DNA of 21,421 bases. Origin: BS750m-G28 sp035527235 (GTDB lineage: Archaea > Thermoproteota > Bathyarchaeia > TCS64). A program made the position numbers and the translations under genes. The DNA lies in NCBI GenBank assembly GCA_035527235.1, contig DATLAV010000199.1, positions 1 to 21,421 on the forward strand. Reading direction: 5' to 3'. The stretch's first letter is position 1. Every line of letters starts with the position of its first letter. Shown in pieces: positions 11,786 to 19,033 of this stretch. The notes beneath the pieces are model-generated. The model had not been told where the DNA came from, did no database searches, and saw only the letters and a program-made list of their open reading frames with translations.

Positions 11786-12401
11786 TGAGTTGGAAGTTCA
11801 GAGAACAGACGACCTCCTGCTGCCACAGGAGATCCTACTATCGGCTGGCGTCCACATAGGCACCAGGGTCAAGACCAAGGACATGGAGTCGTTCATCTAC
11901 AAGGTGAGGCCGGATGGACTGTTCGTCCTTGACATGGAGAAGATGAACGAGAGGATCAAGGTCGCGGCCAAGTTCCTCGCCCGAGCCAACCTGTCCAAGG
12001 TGGCCGTCGCGTCATCGAAGCGCTACGGCAAGACTCCTGTCCTCAAGTTCTGTGAGCAGATGGGGTCCAAGCCCATTGTGGGGCGCTTCACATCAGGGAG
12101 CTTCACCAATCCCATCTACGCAGACTTCTTCGAGCCCGAGGTTATCGTGGTCACGGACGCGCTGGCTGACTCCCAGATAGTCGAAGAGGCGTCGGTGATG
12201 GGGATCCCCGTGGTCGCCTTCTGCAGCACCGACAACTCCCTGAGGAACATCGACGTGGTGATACCTATGAACAACAAAGGTCGCAGGGCCCTCGCCATAG
12301 CCTACTGGCTCCTGTGCAGGCAGGTAAAGCGTGAGCTCAACGAGCTGTCGCCCGACGCAGACTGGTCCGTATCGATCGACGACTTCGAGACGACGGCATA
12401 G
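11778..12401 (+). CDS. rpsB: Small ribosomal subunit protein S2 (uS2)
   Basis: A 207-residue archaeal S2: LLSAGVHIGTRVKTKDMESF near the start, IYKVRPDGLFVLDMEKMNER, then RFTSGSFTNP and EPEVIVVTDALADSQIVEEA, and PVVAFCSTDNSLRNIDVVIP, all in the order expected for the S2 fold. It belongs to the body of the 30S subunit. The GTG start at 11778 lies in the rpoN 3' end, with AGAGGTGATT acting as ribosome-binding site, indicating coupled translation. The C-terminal tail SPDADWSVSIDDFETTA is acidic, as in other archaeal S2. It stops with TAG and is in the same frame as the next gene. Confidence 0.96.
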   Translation: MISELEVQRTDDLLLPQEILLSAGVHIGTRVKTKDMESFIYKVRPDGLFVLDMEKMNERIKVAAKFLARANLSKVAVASSKRYGKTPVLKFCEQMGSKPIVGRFTSGSFTNPIYADFFEPEVIVVTDALADSQIVEEASVMGIPVVAFCSTDNSLRNIDVVIPMNNKGRRALAIAYWLLCRQVKRELNELSPDADWSVSIDDFETTA

Positions 12402-12410
12402 GTGAGTGCC

Positions 12411-13253
12411 ATGGGCGTGAGGCGGCCTGTCGTTGCAGGGGCCTTCTACCCTGCTGACCCAGAGCGCCTCAGGAGCACCATTAATGGCTGCTTCACCCAC
12501 AGCCTGGGCCCGGGATCTCTCCCCGGAGAGAAGTCAGATGAGAGGCGAACCATCGGCGTCGTTTGCCCCCATGCAGGCTATATGTACTCCGGGCCGACGG
12601 CGGCCTACTCATACCTCCATCTAGCGTCGGAGCCTGATCCCGATTCCGTCATTATTCTCTGCCCGAACCACACAGGGCTGGGCGGGCCGGTCTCCCTCGG
12701 GGGGTCTGACGCATGGGACACCCCTCTCGGTAGAGTCGAGGTTGACCAGGAGCTCACCTCGGACATATTTAAGGCGTCGGATGTCATCGACGTCAACGAG
12801 ATCGCGCACTACAGGGAGCACTCCATCGAGGTCCAACTCCCTTTCCTCCAGTTCATCTACAGGGACTTCAAGATCGTCCCCATTTGTATGGGGTTACAGG
12901 ACCTCGAGACGAGTAGGAAGGTCGGGCAGGCGATCGCACAGGCCGTGAGTGAGCGGGACGTCCTGCTGATGGCGTCGACGGATCTCACCCACCAGGAGTC
13001 ACAGTCCTCCGCCAGCGCCAAGGACGGCGGCGTCATCGATCACATCGTTAAGATGGACGAGGTCGGGCTGCAGGGCTGGGTGAGATCCCAAAGGGTCACG
13101 ATGTGCGGATACGGCCCCGTCTCGGCCGTCCTCATAGCCTCGAAACTGCTCGGCGCTAAAGAGTCGAGGCTCCTCGCATACTCGACGAGTGGCGACACCA
13201 CTGGGGACTACGTGGCCGTCGTAGGATACGCATCAGCCGTGATCACAAGGTAG
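12411..13253 (+). CDS. MEMO family protein (AmmeMemoRadiSam protein B)
   Basis: About 280 residues of the Memo family: RRPVVAGAFYPADPERLRST opens the protein, with CPHAGYMYSGPTAA (His54, metal ligand), NHTGLGGPVSL, HSIEVQLPFLQ, STDLTHQESQ and CGYGPVSAV (the conserved Cys). These are residues that bind copper or iron in human MEMO1. The archaeal function is undefined; the fold resembles extradiol dioxygenases, and the gene commonly sits next to mevalonate pathway genes, as here. I prefer ATG 12411 over GTG 12402 because family members begin close to RRP.VAG.FYP, and GGTGAG serves as ribosome-binding site nine bases ahead. It ends in TAG, seven bases before mevalonate kinase. Confidence 0.92.
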   Translation: MGVRRPVVAGAFYPADPERLRSTINGCFTHSLGPGSLPGEKSDERRTIGVVCPHAGYMYSGPTAAYSYLHLASEPDPDSVIILCPNHTGLGGPVSLGGSDAWDTPLGRVEVDQELTSDIFKASDVIDVNEIAHYREHSIEVQLPFLQFIYRDFKIVPICMGLQDLETSRKVGQAIAQAVSERDVLLMASTDLTHQESQSSASAKDGGVIDHIVKMDEVGLQGWVRSQRVTMCGYGPVSAVLIASKLLGAKESRLLAYSTSGDTTGDYVAVVGYASAVITR

Positions 13254-13259
13254 GTTAAG

Positions 13260-14246
13260 ATGATGATTGTCGAGGCAACTGCACCAGGAAAAGCAATACT
13301 CTTCGGAGAGCACAGCGTGGTTTACAGGGGCCCCGCTATCGTCCTAGCGATAGATAAACGGGCGAGGGTCTTGACGCGCGAGAGGGACGACGATAGGCTG
13401 TTCTTTGACGCGATGGACCTCGGCTTCTCGGGGTACTTCGAAGGTGACGCTTATCAGCCCGTCACGGGAGAGGCTTGGAGGGGGAAGAGGCTCGAGGCGT
13501 TCAAGGAGTGCGCCAGGAAGACCCTTGGGCACATTGGAGTAGAGAAGGGCCTCGACATGACGGTACGCTCAGAGCTCCCCATAGCGGCGGGCCTCGGCTC
13601 CTCGGCGGCGCTCTGCGTGGCCACCGTGGCATCGGTTGGAGCCCTCTTCGAGGCCGACCTCCCCCTCGAGGACATCAGCACGCTGGCGTACGAGGGCGAG
13701 AAGGTGGTCCACGGTACGCCGAGTGGCGTCGACAACAACATCTCCACGTACGGGGGCATACTCCGGTACGAGAAGGACATCGGCTTCGAGAGGTTCGAGC
13801 TTGAATATGAGATCCCCTTCATCATTGGGAACACCAGGCGGAAGAGATCGACGAAGAGGCTGGTGGATCGCGTACGGAGGCTGCGGGATCGGGAGCCGGA
13901 GCTCGTCGAGGGCATCATCGACTCCATAGTGAGCATCTCCGAGAGTGGGCTGGAGGCTCTGAAGGAATCGGACCTCCCCCGGCTTGGGGACCTGATGAAC
14001 GTCAACCACGGCCTCCTCTCGGCGCTCGGAGTTTCCATCTCAAAGCTCGACATGATGGTCCACGCCTCGAGGGGAGCTGGGGCTTACGGGGCGAAGCTCA
14101 CGGGGGCGGGGGGAGGGGGCTGCATGATGGCCTTCGCAAGTGAACCCAAATTGGAGGATGTCTATCGGGCCATCCATAGATGCAGGGGAGATCCCCACCT
14201 AGTCAAGGTCTCCTATGAAGGCGTGAAGACTAGGAGGTTGGAGTGA
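13260..14246 (+). CDS. mvk: Mevalonate kinase
   Basis: A 328-residue GHMP kinase. Motif 1 is TAPGKAILFGEHSVVY at the N-terminus, the ATP-binding glycine loop PIAAGLGSSAALCVATVAS is around residues 103-120, TPSGVDNNISTYGG carries the substrate-site residues, and the C-terminal GAKLTGAGGGGCMMAF is around 275-290. It phosphorylates mevalonate to mevalonate 5-phosphate, the first kinase step toward the isoprenoids of archaeal ether lipids. It abuts isopentenyl phosphate kinase without a gap and follows MEMO by six bases, a common archaeal gene order. No other GHMP kinase (phosphomevalonate kinase or decarboxylase) is in the window. Confidence 0.96.
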   Translation: MMIVEATAPGKAILFGEHSVVYRGPAIVLAIDKRARVLTRERDDDRLFFDAMDLGFSGYFEGDAYQPVTGEAWRGKRLEAFKECARKTLGHIGVEKGLDMTVRSELPIAAGLGSSAALCVATVASVGALFEADLPLEDISTLAYEGEKVVHGTPSGVDNNISTYGGILRYEKDIGFERFELEYEIPFIIGNTRRKRSTKRLVDRVRRLRDREPELVEGIIDSIVSISESGLEALKESDLPRLGDLMNVNHGLLSALGVSISKLDMMVHASRGAGAYGAKLTGAGGGGCMMAFASEPKLEDVYRAIHRCRGDPHLVKVSYEGVKTRRLE

Positions 14247-15026
14247 GTGCAAGTTCTTAAACTCGGGGGCTCCGTCGTGACGGTCAAGGACGAGCCCATG
14301 ACCGCAGACCACGAGAGCATCAGGCGGCTCGCTGAGGAGATCAAGGCGGCGTGGCCGACGCCCCTGATCCTGGTTCACGGCGGGGGCTCCTTCGGCCACC
14401 CAGTCGCCGAGAAGTATGGTATCGCGGACGGGTTCATCTCAGAGCGCCAGCTGCCGGGCTACGCCAAGACCCATCAGGCCATGATCGCCCTGAACAGCAT
14501 CATCGTGGATGCCCTCCTGGACGTCGGCCTCCCGGCAATCTCGGTCACACCGTCTTCGTTCATCATGACCCAGGAAGGGAGGATAACTTCCATGAACCTG
14601 GAGATCATCGGCCGCCTCGTGGTGAGGGGCATGCTACCCGTTCTATACGGAGACGCCGTCCTGGACAAGAAAAAGGGCTTCAGCATCCTCTCAGGGGACC
14701 AGCTCTCCGTACGAGTCGCCGTGGGGATGGGCGCGTCACGCCTCGTGTTCGGGGCCGACGTGGACGGTGTCTATACGTCCAACCCGAAGCTCGTCGCGGA
14801 CGCCGAGCTCATCGAGCATCTCTCCCTTGAGAACCTTGAGAGTTACATCAAGATCGGCAAGGCCCTGACGACCGACGTCACGGGGGGCATGCTGGGGAAG
14901 GTCGAGGAGACGAGGGATGCGGTCGAGGCGGGGATTGAGGTCCTCATCTGCAACGCCACGAAGCCCGACTTCATACTTAAAGCCTTGAGGGGCGAGCCTG
15001 TAACAGGCACAGTTCTGACGGCGTGA
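14247..15026 (+). CDS. ipk: Isopentenyl phosphate kinase
   Basis: A 259-residue amino acid kinase-fold enzyme: VLKLGGSVVTVKDEP at the N-terminus, LVHGGGSFGHPVAEKYG with the diagnostic His (residue 51) that separates isopentenyl phosphate kinase from relatives, PVLYGDAVLD, FSILSGDQLSVRVA, LVFGADVDGVYTSNP, and the C-terminal DVTGGMLGKVEE. It converts isopentenyl phosphate to IPP, the final step of the archaeal version of the mevalonate pathway. Its presence implies that phosphomevalonate is decarboxylated or dehydrated before the second phosphorylation. The GTG start at 14247 follows the mevalonate kinase stop directly (TGAGTG), and the 3' end nearly touches the isomerase gene. Confidence 0.95.
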   Translation: MQVLKLGGSVVTVKDEPMTADHESIRRLAEEIKAAWPTPLILVHGGGSFGHPVAEKYGIADGFISERQLPGYAKTHQAMIALNSIIVDALLDVGLPAISVTPSSFIMTQEGRITSMNLEIIGRLVVRGMLPVLYGDAVLDKKKGFSILSGDQLSVRVAVGMGASRLVFGADVDGVYTSNPKLVADAELIEHLSLENLESYIKIGKALTTDVTGGMLGKVEETRDAVEAGIEVLICNATKPDFILKALRGEPVTGTVLTA

Positions 15027-15031
15027 TCAAT

Positions 15032-16120
15032 ATGGGAGGCATAGAGAAGAGGAAGCAGAGACACATCAGGCTGTCTCTCGAGGAGAACGTTCAGGCCGAC
15101 ATAGGCACCGGCTTCGAGGACGTGAGGCTGGTACACAGGGCGCTGCCCGAGATAGACCTCGACGAGGTGAGCACTGAGACCGAGCTCTTCGGCAGGAGGA
15201 TGTCAGCCCCCCTGATCATCTCCGCTATCACCGGCGGGACAGACTACGCCAAGGAGCTCAACTCGACACTGGCCAAGGTGGCCGAGGAGGTTGGCATAGG
15301 CATCGGCGTGGGGAGCCAGCGGATAGCCCTTGAGAAGCCCGAAGTGGTAGACACGTTTAGCATCGTACGCGAGCTGGCGTCGTCATCCCTAGTACTTGGA
15401 AACGTGGGCTGCCCCCAGCTCTCCTTGGGATGGGGCGTCGAGGAGGCCCAGAGATGCGTCGACATGGTCGAGGCGGATGCCCTAGCCATCCACATGAATC
15501 CTCTCCAGGAGGCCGTGCAGGTGGACGGCGACTCCAACTACCGTGGCGTTCTCGATAAGGTCAAGGAGATCACCGGGGGAATCGACGTCCCAGTCGTTAT
15601 GAAGGAGACCGGCTGCGGCATAGCCTTCGAGGAGGCCGTGAAGCTGGAGGCGGCAGGGGCTAAAGGACTGGAGCTCAGCGGCACGGGGGGCACTAGCTGG
15701 GCCGCCGTGGAGCACCACATAGCCCAAGAGGAGGGAAAGAGGGATCAGGAGGCCCTCGGCCTAGCACTCTGGAACTGGGGCATACCCACGGCGGTGAGCC
15801 TTGTCGAGACCAGGCGATCCACGGAGATGAAAATTATTGCGTCCGGAGGCCTCAGGACCGGCATCGAGATGACGAAGGCCATCGCCCTCGGAGCGGACGC
15901 GGTGGGCATCGCCAGGCCATTCCTGGAGAAGGCCGTGGAGGGCTCGGAGGCGCTCAGGGCTCACGTTGAGGACATACTGAGCGAGCTCAGGACGGTCATG
16001 TTCCTCGTCGGCGCCAAGGATCTCGATGACCTGAAAAGGGTCCCAGCCGTCATCCTCGGGAGGACGGGGGAATGGCTCAGGCTCAGGGGATTCGATCCCG
16101 AGGATTACTCCCTCAGATGA
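15032..16120 (+). CDS. fni: Isopentenyl-diphosphate delta-isomerase, type 2
   Basis: About 362 residues of the FMN-dependent type 2 isomerase: KRKQRHIRLSLEENVQ at the N-terminus (the family's substrate-contact stretch), APLIISAITGGT, GIGVGSQRIALEKPE, LVLGNVGCPQLSLGWG, ALAIHMNPLQEAVQVDGD, VVMKETGCGIAFEEA, LELSGTGGTSWAAVEHH and IIASGGLRTGIEMTKAIALG, which hold flavin and Mg2+ binding segments of the TIM barrel. It interconverts IPP and DMAPP, providing the starter for chain growth. ATG 15032 is preferred over GTG 15023, which overlaps the end of the kinase gene. It is the last gene of the tightly packed block, with a 63-base gap to the prenyl synthase. Confidence 0.95.
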   Translation: MGGIEKRKQRHIRLSLEENVQADIGTGFEDVRLVHRALPEIDLDEVSTETELFGRRMSAPLIISAITGGTDYAKELNSTLAKVAEEVGIGIGVGSQRIALEKPEVVDTFSIVRELASSSLVLGNVGCPQLSLGWGVEEAQRCVDMVEADALAIHMNPLQEAVQVDGDSNYRGVLDKVKEITGGIDVPVVMKETGCGIAFEEAVKLEAAGAKGLELSGTGGTSWAAVEHHIAQEEGKRDQEALGLALWNWGIPTAVSLVETRRSTEMKIIASGGLRTGIEMTKAIALGADAVGIARPFLEKAVEGSEALRAHVEDILSELRTVMFLVGAKDLDDLKRVPAVILGRTGEWLRLRGFDPEDYSLR

Positions 16121-16135
16121 AGGACGCCCACTCAG

Positions 16136-16146
16136 TAAATCTTATC
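16136..16146 (+). promoter_or_regulatory. Possible internal promoter before GGPP synthase
   Basis: GTAAATCTTAT is an AT-rich element about 43 bases before ATG 16184 in the only sizeable gap of this gene run. It is weak and may not be used. Confidence 0.3.
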
Positions 16147-16183
16147 TAGTCCACAAAATCTTCTATGCCTGCTGAGCATTAAA

Positions 16184-17191
16184 ATGACCCTGGCAGAGAC
16201 CATCGGGAGGAAGCTCAAGGAGAGCTCCGTCAAGGTTGACGAGTACATTCTAAGCATACTCGAGCCGAGAAAGCCCGAGGTCCTCTACGAGGCCGCCAGG
16301 CACCTCATCGAGGCGGGTGGTAAGCGCCTCAGGCCGTACCTAGTCCTCAGGTCCTGTGCCCTGGTGGGCGGGGACCCCGAGCAGGCCCTGCCCTACGCTG
16401 CGGCTCTGGAGGTGCTCCATAACTTCACCCTGGTCCACGACGATATCATGGACAACGACGACCTCCGGAGGGGCGCCCCGACGGTCCACGCCAAGTGGGG
16501 GGTGCCCATGGCAATCATCGGTGGAGACCTGCTCTTCGCCAAAGTCTACGAGGCCATGATTGATCCCGCCGTTCGAGGGGAGGTTCCCGTGGAGCGAGCG
16601 ATGGCCTGCATCGATAGGGTGAACGAGGCAACCATCCTCTTATGCGAGGGCCAGGCTCTTGACTCCGCCTTCCCAAACATTGACGACGTATCTACCGATG
16701 ACTACCTCTTCATGGTTGGCAGGAAGACGTCCGCTTTATTCAAAGCGTGCGCGGAGGTTGGCGGCATCCTGGGCGGAGCCGACCCGGAAGATGTGAGGAG
16801 TCTGGGCGAGTTCGCCTGGAACGCCGGTATCGCCTTCCAGATCGTTGATGACGTGCTCGGCGTGACCACGGACGAAAGCACCCTCGGGAAGCCAGTGGGG
16901 AGTGACCTCCGGGAGGGAAAGAAGACCCTCATTGTCATCAAGGCCCTCGAGAACGCCTCAGATGAGGAGGGGACGACCCTCAAGCGTGTCCTGGGGGTGC
17001 ATGACTTCACGGAATCCGACCTCGAAGCCGCAAGAGAAGTACTGCGGAGCACAGGCGGGATCGACTTCGCCATGGCGACCGCTGAAGAGTATGTCAGGAA
17101 ATCTGAGGAGGCGATCTCAACGTTCCCGACATCCACCGCCAAAAAGGATCTCCTGGATTTCGTGGAGTACTTCACTAAGAGAATATTTTAA
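16184..17191 (+). CDS. idsA: Geranylgeranyl (polyprenyl) diphosphate synthase
   Basis: A 335-residue trans-prenyltransferase: GGKRLRPYL near residue 50, the first aspartate-rich motif VHDDIMDNDDLRRG (Asp86-Asp90), KTSALFKACAEVGG, and the second aspartate region FQIVDDVLGVTTDESTLGKP with GSDLREGKKTLIV. The residue five positions before the first motif is aromatic (Phe81), the archaeal-type pattern that limits the chain to C20, so the product is probably GGPP for diether and tetraether lipids. It follows mevalonate kinase, isopentenyl phosphate kinase and the isomerase, completing the route from mevalonate phosphate to C20. The TAA stop is eight bases from the end of the convergent methyltransferase gene. 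Confidence 0.93.
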   Translation: MTLAETIGRKLKESSVKVDEYILSILEPRKPEVLYEAARHLIEAGGKRLRPYLVLRSCALVGGDPEQALPYAAALEVLHNFTLVHDDIMDNDDLRRGAPTVHAKWGVPMAIIGGDLLFAKVYEAMIDPAVRGEVPVERAMACIDRVNEATILLCEGQALDSAFPNIDDVSTDDYLFMVGRKTSALFKACAEVGGILGGADPEDVRSLGEFAWNAGIAFQIVDDVLGVTTDESTLGKPVGSDLREGKKTLIVIKALENASDEEGTTLKRVLGVHDFTESDLEAAREVLRSTGGIDFAMATAEEYVRKSEEAISTFPTSTAKKDLLDFVEYFTKRIF

Positions 17192-17215
17192 GAAAATAAT
17201 TAATATTTTTTCCCT
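17189..17215. terminator. Shared AT-rich terminator between convergent genes
   Basis: The stop of the prenyl synthase is followed by an AT-only block with a run of six Ts (17208-17213) on the plus strand and a T-rich run on the minus strand. T-tracts are the archaeal intrinsic terminator, so this stretch may stop transcription from both sides. It overlaps the end of the methyltransferase gene. Confidence 0.5.
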
Positions 17216-17994
17216 ATGTAGATCCCGTACCCGAAGTACTCCCCCAGGTTCTCAGGGACGACCCCCTGCTCCTTCACCCTCTTCACGAATCCTCTGTAGT
17301 CCGGGCTCCTCATATAGAGGAAGATTCCCCTGACGACGGAGCCCAGCATCCCCAGGTAGCCGTATCTCCGCACCAGCCCCCGGGTCTCCCCCTTCACGTC
17401 GACCCCCGAGACCCTGGAGAAGACGTGCGTCAGCCCCGCCCCCTCCAGCATCCCCACCCAGTCGTCCCGGGTCAGGGGCTCCACCGTTGCCCCAGTGTCC
17501 TGGGAGGCCCAGACGATGAGTTCCGGGGGAGGTGGCGTCTTCAGCCACGTCGACTCGTTGAGGCCGACGAGGCCCCCGGGCTTGGTGACCCTAGCGTACT
17601 CGTTCACCGCCCTCTGCTTGTCCTTGGGGAAGGCGGTCACGGACTCCGTGATCACGGCGTCGAAGACCCCGTCCTCGAAGGGGAGGTCCTGGGCGTCAGC
17701 CACCCTGAACTCCGTCAGATCAGCCACACCCTCCTTCCTCGCCCTCTCCCGGGACCTCTCCACCATCATCTCGACGATGTCCACGCCGACGACACTGCAG
17801 CCATGCCTCCTCGCCATATAACAGGCAGTCGACCCGACGCCGCAGCCGACGTCGAGGACGTAGCCCCCCTCCCCTATGCCGCAGAGTTCGATGATCTCCT
17901 TTGTGGCGTCGAGGCCACCGAAGTGCTTGGTGAGACCGACCTCGGCGGCGTAGTCGAAGAAGTGGGGCTCATCTTTTACTGTTTCAGCGGTCAT
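17200..17994 (-). CDS. Class I SAM-dependent methyltransferase
   Basis: About 264 residues with the Rossmann methyltransferase core: VLDVGCGVGSTACYMARRHG (motif I), VVGVDIVEMMVERSRERA with the acidic residue of motif II, FRVADAQDLPFEDGVFDAVI (motifs III-IV) and VTKPGGLVGLNEST. It is closest in look to the UbiE/type 11 group, for which the substrate is often a quinone, lipid or xenobiotic small molecule; the actual substrate is unknown. The ATG at 17994 is preferred because AGGTGG sits at ribosome-binding distance; GTG 18003 is the alternative. It is divergent from a TetR regulator whose likely operator box covers its promoter region, so it is probably that regulator's target. Confidence 0.9.
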   Translation of the reverse strand: MTAETVKDEPHFFDYAAEVGLTKHFGGLDATKEIIELCGIGEGGYVLDVGCGVGSTACYMARRHGCSVVGVDIVEMMVERSRERARKEGVADLTEFRVADAQDLPFEDGVFDAVITESVTAFPKDKQRAVNEYARVTKPGGLVGLNESTWLKTPPPPELIVWASQDTGATVEPLTRDDWVGMLEGAGLTHVFSRVSGVDVKGETRGLVRRYGYLGMLGSVVRGIFLYMRSPDYRGFVKRVKEQGVVPENLGEYFGYGIYIGKKY

Positions 17995-18016
17995 CCATTC
18001 CACCTTTTTTGATTCT

Positions 18017-18030
18017 GACTCGAATTCGAA
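18017..18030. promoter_or_regulatory. Operator-like box 1 (14 bp, identical to box 2)
   Basis: GACTCGAATTCGAA around the palindromic core CGAATTCG. It lies at the expected transcription start of the methyltransferase gene, downstream of its TATA element, a blocking position. Confidence 0.65.
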
Positions 18031-18043
18031 TAGGGTTGTGGCC

Positions 18044-18053
18044 GATATAAGTT
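18044..18053 (-). promoter_or_regulatory. TATA promoter of the methyltransferase gene
   Basis: Minus strand AAACTTATAT, about 55 bases before the ATG at 17994; the expected start of transcription near 18022 falls within operator box 1. Confidence 0.5.
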
Positions 18054-18063
18054 TATCGATTTC

Positions 18064-18077
18064 GACTCGAATTCGAA
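18064..18077. promoter_or_regulatory. Operator-like box 2 (14 bp, identical to box 1)
   Basis: A second GACTCGAATTCGAA, 47 bp from box 1. It ends just before the TATA element of the TetR gene, over the expected TFB recognition element. Confidence 0.65.
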
Positions 18078-18088
18078 AATCCTATATC
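18078..18088 (+). promoter_or_regulatory. TATA promoter of the TetR gene
   Basis: AATCCTATATC is centred about 28 bases before ATG 18112, giving a leaderless transcript. It is adjacent to operator box 2. Confidence 0.5.
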
Positions 18089-18111
18089 GTAGAAGGTACA
18101 ACAGGTAGACG

Positions 18112-18726
18112 ATGAGGGAATCAAAGGCCAAAAAGAGGATCCTCGAGGTCGCTGACCGCATGTTCAGGGAGGTCGGATACGCGAACCTCAACGTCAACGA
18201 GATAGCCCGAGAGGCGGAGGTCAGCGTCGGCACCCTCTACTACCACTTCCCCGACGGCAAGATCTCCATCCTGATGGAGATACGCACCCAGATCGCCGAG
18301 AGATACATCAAGCGGGCCAAGGAGAGGCTCGACCCTACTCTCCTTCAGGAGACGGGGTCCCTCGAAGAGGGGCTCGGGCTGCTCCTGGAGACCCTCATTG
18401 AACTCCATAGGGGGGAGAGGTTCGTCCTCGCCGCCATGGAGAGCGAGGTCCTCTCCAACCTCGCCGCCTATGACAAAGTCGCCGAGTCCGTTGAGGTGGG
18501 GGAGCTAGTAGAGTCCGACTCTAAACCCGTGACGGAAGCCTTGGGGGCGCTGCTGACACGCCACCCCGGAGTGGGACTCACGGTGGAAGGCCGTGGGGCT
18601 AGAGTAAACAGGGTCATCGACGTACTCATCCACAAGTTTGTCTACGCGGAGGCGACGTTCGGCACCCAGAACGAGTTCATAGAGATGATGATCAGGATAA
18701 TCAAGGCGATGCTACAGCCCACTTGA
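18112..18726 (+). CDS. TetR/AcrR-family transcriptional regulator
   Basis: A 204-residue regulator. The N-terminal 50 residues hold the TetR helix-turn-helix: KAKKRILEVADRMFREVGYA, then VNEIAREAEVSVGTLYYHFP, the recognition helix with its family LYYHF ending. The remainder is a helical ligand-binding and dimerisation domain without recognisable pocket motifs. TetR is common in bacteria and less so in archaea, so acquisition by transfer is possible, though its codon use looks like the neighbours. It is divergent from the methyltransferase gene, and the intervening 117 bases hold two identical 14-bp boxes, which suggests self-repression and control of the methyltransferase. The ligand is unknown. 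The downstream MFS transporter may be a further target, though it has its own, different palindrome. Confidence 0.93.
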   Translation: MRESKAKKRILEVADRMFREVGYANLNVNEIAREAEVSVGTLYYHFPDGKISILMEIRTQIAERYIKRAKERLDPTLLQETGSLEEGLGLLLETLIELHRGERFVLAAMESEVLSNLAAYDKVAESVEVGELVESDSKPVTEALGALLTRHPGVGLTVEGRGARVNRVIDVLIHKFVYAEATFGTQNEFIEMMIRIIKAMLQPT

Positions 18727-18745
18727 CCGGACAGACGAGTCTTCA

Positions 18746-18780
18746 AGTTGAATTTAGAGGAATTCAACTAGAAAAATTTT
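18746..18780 (+). terminator. Hairpin plus T-run after the TetR gene
   Basis: AGTTGAAT (18746-18753) and ATTCAACT (18762-18769) form a perfect 8-bp stem with an 8-nt loop, followed by an A/T-rich stretch with TTTT at 18777-18780. It starts about 20 bases after the stop codon. In form it is like a bacterial intrinsic terminator; the T-tract alone could act in archaea. Confidence 0.5.
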
Positions 18781-18941
18781 AATATTAATACAATCACCTC
18801 CTTCGAGTCACCGGAGATAGTTTACTACCCCCCTTTCTCCGGGACTCACTTCCGGGCACCCCCGTCCTGTAAAAGACATCTAGGTCGTCTAGCCTTAATA
18901 CATCGCATCGCTACGATGAAGTACAGCATTACATAATTATT
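18781..18941. other. Intergenic stretch without a gene
   Basis: About 160 bases between the terminator and the MFS promoter (total gap 307 bases). A run of CCGGG-containing repeats (18839-18859) and a small CATCG...CGATG inverted repeat (18901-18918) are visible; nothing codes and no RNA fold is recognised. Confidence 0.4.
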
Positions 18942-18964
18942 ACCTCTATAGATTCTATATAGGT
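18942..18964. promoter_or_regulatory. 23-bp palindrome upstream of the MFS promoter
   Basis: ACCTCTATAG and CTATATAGGT are inverted copies with one mismatch around an ATT centre. It ends about 9 bp before the TATA box, so it may be a regulator site. It does not match the TetR-associated boxes. Confidence 0.5.
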
Positions 18965-18972
18965 GGAGAAGG

Positions 18973-18985
18973 AAAAATATATAAC
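18973..18985 (+). promoter_or_regulatory. TATA promoter of the MFS gene
   Basis: AAAAATATATAAC is a near-consensus archaeal TATA box; transcription is expected near 19006, leaving a leader of about 28 bases. Confidence 0.6.
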
Positions 18986-19012
18986 TGAGGCCCCCGAGTC
19001 CATCGGAGCGTT

Positions 19013-19027
19013 CCCCGAAGGGGTGAG
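19013..19027 (+). promoter_or_regulatory. Ribosome-binding site inside a small hairpin
   Basis: GGGGTGAG (19020-19027) is a strong ribosome-binding site six bases before ATG 19034. Its four Gs can pair with CCCC at 19013-19016 over a GAA loop, which could hide the site in part. Confidence 0.45.
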
Positions 19028-19033
19028 TGGTCC

